The position numbers and the translations under genes were made by a program. Positions 62,136 through 64,000 of a stretch of DNA of 64,000 nucleotides are shown piece by piece (the first letter of the stretch is position 1; every line of letters starts with the position of its first letter). Source of the DNA: SHZL01 sp963708905 (GTDB lineage Bacteria; Pseudomonadota; Gammaproteobacteria; Xanthomonadales; SZUA-36); NCBI GenBank assembly GCA_963708905.1, contig CAVPUV010000040.1:90220-154219 (forward strand). Reading direction: 5' to 3'. Under the pieces are notes generated by a model. It was not told where the DNA came from, searched no databases, and saw nothing but the letters and a program-made list of their open reading frames with translations.

Positions 62136-63205
62136 ACAACCGGTGCAACATGCGGGCTAACCATGGCGAAACACCAATGCCATGGCTCATATGCCAGCTG
62201 ATGGCGGTTATGGCGCGGAAAGGAAAGCCTGAAAGAAAACTCCCGCGCGTGGCGCTCCAGCCAGCGGAAGGCCGGACTCTGTTCAAATGCTTCCTCGAGC
62301 ACGGCACAGCCGGGCGTGGTGATATCGATGGCACAACCGCTGTGGTGTTCGCTGAATCCCGGAGCCGCTGACACCTGGAGAATTTCCTCCATGCTCAGGC
62401 CTTTTGCCAGCTTGCGCCGCAGTACTTCACACTGGTAACTGACCGATCGCCAGGCCGATACTGCCTGCAATTCGATGCCCTGCGCCGCCGCGGCCGTCTG
62501 CATGCGCTGCCAGGCGATGGCGGCGCGCGGTGCGAGCTGTTGCTCACGGCCAAAAACGTCCTTGCCGATACAGCTCAAGCGCGGCGCTTCCGGCTGCACG
62601 GCGAGGCGGCGCCGGCGGCCATAATCGGCCGGAATGCCCAGTTCGGCGCCAAGGGCGCCCACCCGCCGGCCATAGCGGGTCTGGCGGCGCCGCAACGAAC
62701 GTTGCAGGCACAGCCGTGGCCCGGCTGAAAGGGCTTCTGCTACCGTTGCTCCAGCGCCGGAAGTGGTGTAACCCAGCGACCTGAACCTGCGTTCGGCGGC
62801 CGGGACCGGCGTAATGGTCAAATGCTGCAGGCCAAAGCGGGCCGCGAGGCGCTCGGTCGCCGCAACCAGGGACGCAAACAAGCCCTGGTCAGGCCTTGCG
62901 CAGGAAAAAACCAGTTCACTGAACGCAGCGCGATCAAGATCGATGCCGGCAGCGGCGAACGGACAGCCCTGCTTTTCTGCCAGCAGCAGGCAGCGATCGA
63001 GAATTCGTTCCTGTAAGGTCAATTGCTTGTCGTGGTTTTCATGCGAGGACACGAAAGAGTAAGGTGTATTCGCCGGATCAGTCGGCACCGCACATTGCCG
63101 GTACCAGCCAACGACACTGGCCAGGTCATTGATTCCCGCTGGGCGAACAATCATTTTTGGGCTTGCGTGTCGGGGCATTGCGGGTATCTGTGATTGAGTT
63201 GCCAT
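62057..63205 (-). CDS. VanY-type D-alanyl-D-alanine carboxypeptidase with extra N-terminal domain
   Basis: The C-terminal part (about 205-345) is a VanY zinc peptidase that trims the terminal D-Ala of peptidoglycan peptides. The zinc ligands are His288 in GFSEHHSG, Asp294 in CAIDI and His343 in YEPWHW, with Glu340 as catalytic base. The first 170 residues have no signal peptide; the stretch ITPVPAAERRFRSLGYT is GNAT-like (tentative). The 38 residues after EPWHW are unusual, cysteine-rich, and antisense to the SecB-like gene. A cytosolic acetyltransferase-peptidase fusion is one reading; a misplaced end is another. Confidence 0.8.
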   Translation of the reverse strand: MATQSQIPAMPRHASPKMIVRPAGINDLASVVGWYRQCAVPTDPANTPYSFVSSHENHDKQLTLQERILDRCLLLAEKQGCPFAAAGIDLDRAAFSELVFSCARPDQGLFASLVAATERLAARFGLQHLTITPVPAAERRFRSLGYTTSGAGATVAEALSAGPRLCLQRSLRRRQTRYGRRVGALGAELGIPADYGRRRRLAVQPEAPRLSCIGKDVFGREQQLAPRAAIAWQRMQTAAAAQGIELQAVSAWRSVSYQCEVLRRKLAKGLSMEEILQVSAAPGFSEHHSGCAIDITTPGCAVLEEAFEQSPAFRWLERHAREFSFRLSFPRHNRHQLAYEPWHWCFAMVSPHVAPVVQCTAPEICTACTEPSCTRAGRSKGR

Positions 63206-63276
63206 TGTGATGGTACACGCAAGCGGGGGCGTAATTCACTGCTATCCGGCGTTGCCATTCATGGATGAGCGGCCAG

Positions 63277-63450
63277 CTATCCTACCGGATATACCCCACC
63301 CAGCTTCACAATTACCTTGTTGAAAATGGTTATGCCTTCGTCAGGTTCCTGGTCGGCAGCCTGTTTTTGCAGGGTTTCTTTTAGCTCATCATATTCGGTC
63401 CAGTCCAACGAGGCTGTGTAGCACTGCATTTGATGGAGTACCTTAACCAT
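63277..63450 (-). CDS. Small hypothetical open frame
   Basis: Fifty-seven codons from ATG 63450 encode a soluble charged peptide (ASLDWTEYDELKETLQKQAA, then IFNKVIVKLGGVYPVG). The frame is open upstream to a TTG at 63495 that overlaps the end of the PLD-like gene. I do not recognise it. It may be the C-terminal remnant of a larger protein next to the broken gene at 63492-63950. Coding status is uncertain. Confidence 0.35.
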   Translation of the reverse strand: MVKVLHQMQCYTASLDWTEYDELKETLQKQAADQEPDEGITIFNKVIVKLGGVYPVG

Positions 63451-63491
63451 TGTCCTAAAGCGCCCCTGTCTTGTCGCAGACCTGAGTCCAT

Positions 63492-63950
63492 TCAAATAAC
63501 CGTGCTGAGGCCGCGCACGGTGAAATTAGAGCTGCCGAGGATCGCGTCCTCCACGCCTGCGGGCGTGGCGACGTGGTACATTTTGCCGTGAAGGAGGTTG
63601 GACTGCTTGATGGTCTTGATGTCCACCTTGCGCCCGATCCAGTCGGCGCACTCCTTGGCGACGCGCTTCTGCTGAAGCGTGTTGGCCAGTTCCAGTCCGG
63701 CCGCGTCGATCAAGAAGGCCTTCTTCTCGGTCTTGCCCGGATCGAGGCGGTTGACAAAGGTGGGCTCGCCGAACAGGAAATCAAGGTGTCCGATGCGGTC
63801 GAAGGTTTCTTTGAGCGCGTCATAAGCGTAGATCGTGAAATAGGCGGAAACGACGGACAGATGCGCGTTGTCATGGATCTTTGCGCGCAGGAAATCGGCA
63901 ACGGTTCCACGCGTGTGGTTATCACGGATATTCGACGATGAAGTGGACAT
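63492..63950 (-). pseudogene. Truncated phospholipase D-like/helicase-associated protein
   Basis: The 152-residue frame starts at ATG 63950 and reads like the N-terminal PLD-like domain of large PLD-helicase fusion proteins, as found in defence and mobile regions. The key piece is NLLHGKMYHVATPAGVEDAI followed by LGSSNFTVRGL, a PLD active-site HxK motif with its trailing SSN. The frame then stops after four unrelated residues (STVI), where family members continue for hundreds. It is therefore best seen as a fragment created by deletion or insertion at about 63510. Acquisition by horizontal transfer is likely but not shown. Confidence 0.65.
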
Positions 63951-64000
63951 AACAACTCACAAACCATACTAAGGCGGCGGTCGCAGAAGAAACGGTCGCA

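Noticed and set aside
1..64000. tRNA, rRNA or complete insertion sequence
   Set aside because: I saw no cloverleaf-like sequence, no rRNA stretches and no transposase gene on either strand.

Overview
The window is chromosomal DNA of a gammaproteobacterium outside the enteric lineages. The evidence is the rpoN-hpf-ptsN-rapZ block joined to kdsD-kdsC-lptC-lptA-lptB, the pyrG-kdsA-ftsB-ispD-ispF order, Hda, IbaG-MurA, and the MurU/AmgK peptidoglycan recycling pair. HPr kinase and an EIIA-Man protein beside ptsN point to a non-enteric gammaproteobacterium. I cannot name a genus. DNA is moderately GC-rich and almost fully coding.

Layout. (1) 1-12295, minus strand: cell-envelope and PTS-Ntr cluster, from a CaxA-type antiporter through kdsD, kdsC, lptC, lptA, lptB, rpoN, hpf, ptsN, hprK, rapZ, EIIA-Man, HPr, EI to a partial mgtE. 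No sugar permease is present, so this PTS is regulatory. (2) 12352-13879: ibaG-murA. (3) 13974-16460, minus: a DUF3108 protein, purN, purM. (4) 16562-20707, plus: DUF2066 protein, a CDP-alcohol phosphatidyltransferase, a PerM/AI-2E protein, hda, and a short AMP nucleosidase. (5) 20708-21170: a gene-free, repeat-rich island. (6) 21171-24675, minus: a lipoprotein, murU, amgK. (7) 24813-31899, plus: sufR (frameshifted), sufB, sufC, sufD, sufS and a TPR-sulfotransferase. (8) 31914-36255, minus: parC and parE. (9) 36403-45452, plus: pyrG, kdsA, ftsB, ispD, ispF, an FHA protein, a YnjBCD-like ABC importer and a frameshifted PAP2 phosphatase. (10) 45486-50668, minus: acetyl-CoA synthetase-like enzyme, E1 alpha, E1 beta, E2 and an acyl carrier protein, all overlapping by 4 bases. 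(11) 50913-54308, minus: a frameshifted TonB receptor, a zinc-ribbon protein and a small HExxH protein. (12) 54397-62135, plus: a two-component pair, a Gld-like ABC exporter with two auxiliary proteins, a DNA glycosylase and a SecB-like protein. (13) 62057-63950, minus: a VanY-type peptidase and a broken PLD-family gene.

The most unusual signal is a repeat of about 150 bp made of five consecutive hairpins. It occurs twice, at 824-968 and, inverted, at 34196-34347. Hairpin order and two short sequence blocks are conserved, while several stems differ by paired (compensatory) changes, so structure appears to be under selection. Other points worth attention are the acs-E1-E2-ACP operon without E3, the structured island at 20708-21170, and the small HExxH protein.

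Three genes (sufR, the PAP2 gene, the TonB receptor) carry single frameshifts. One lies at an A6 run. Draft-assembly error is a serious alternative to genuine gene loss for all three.
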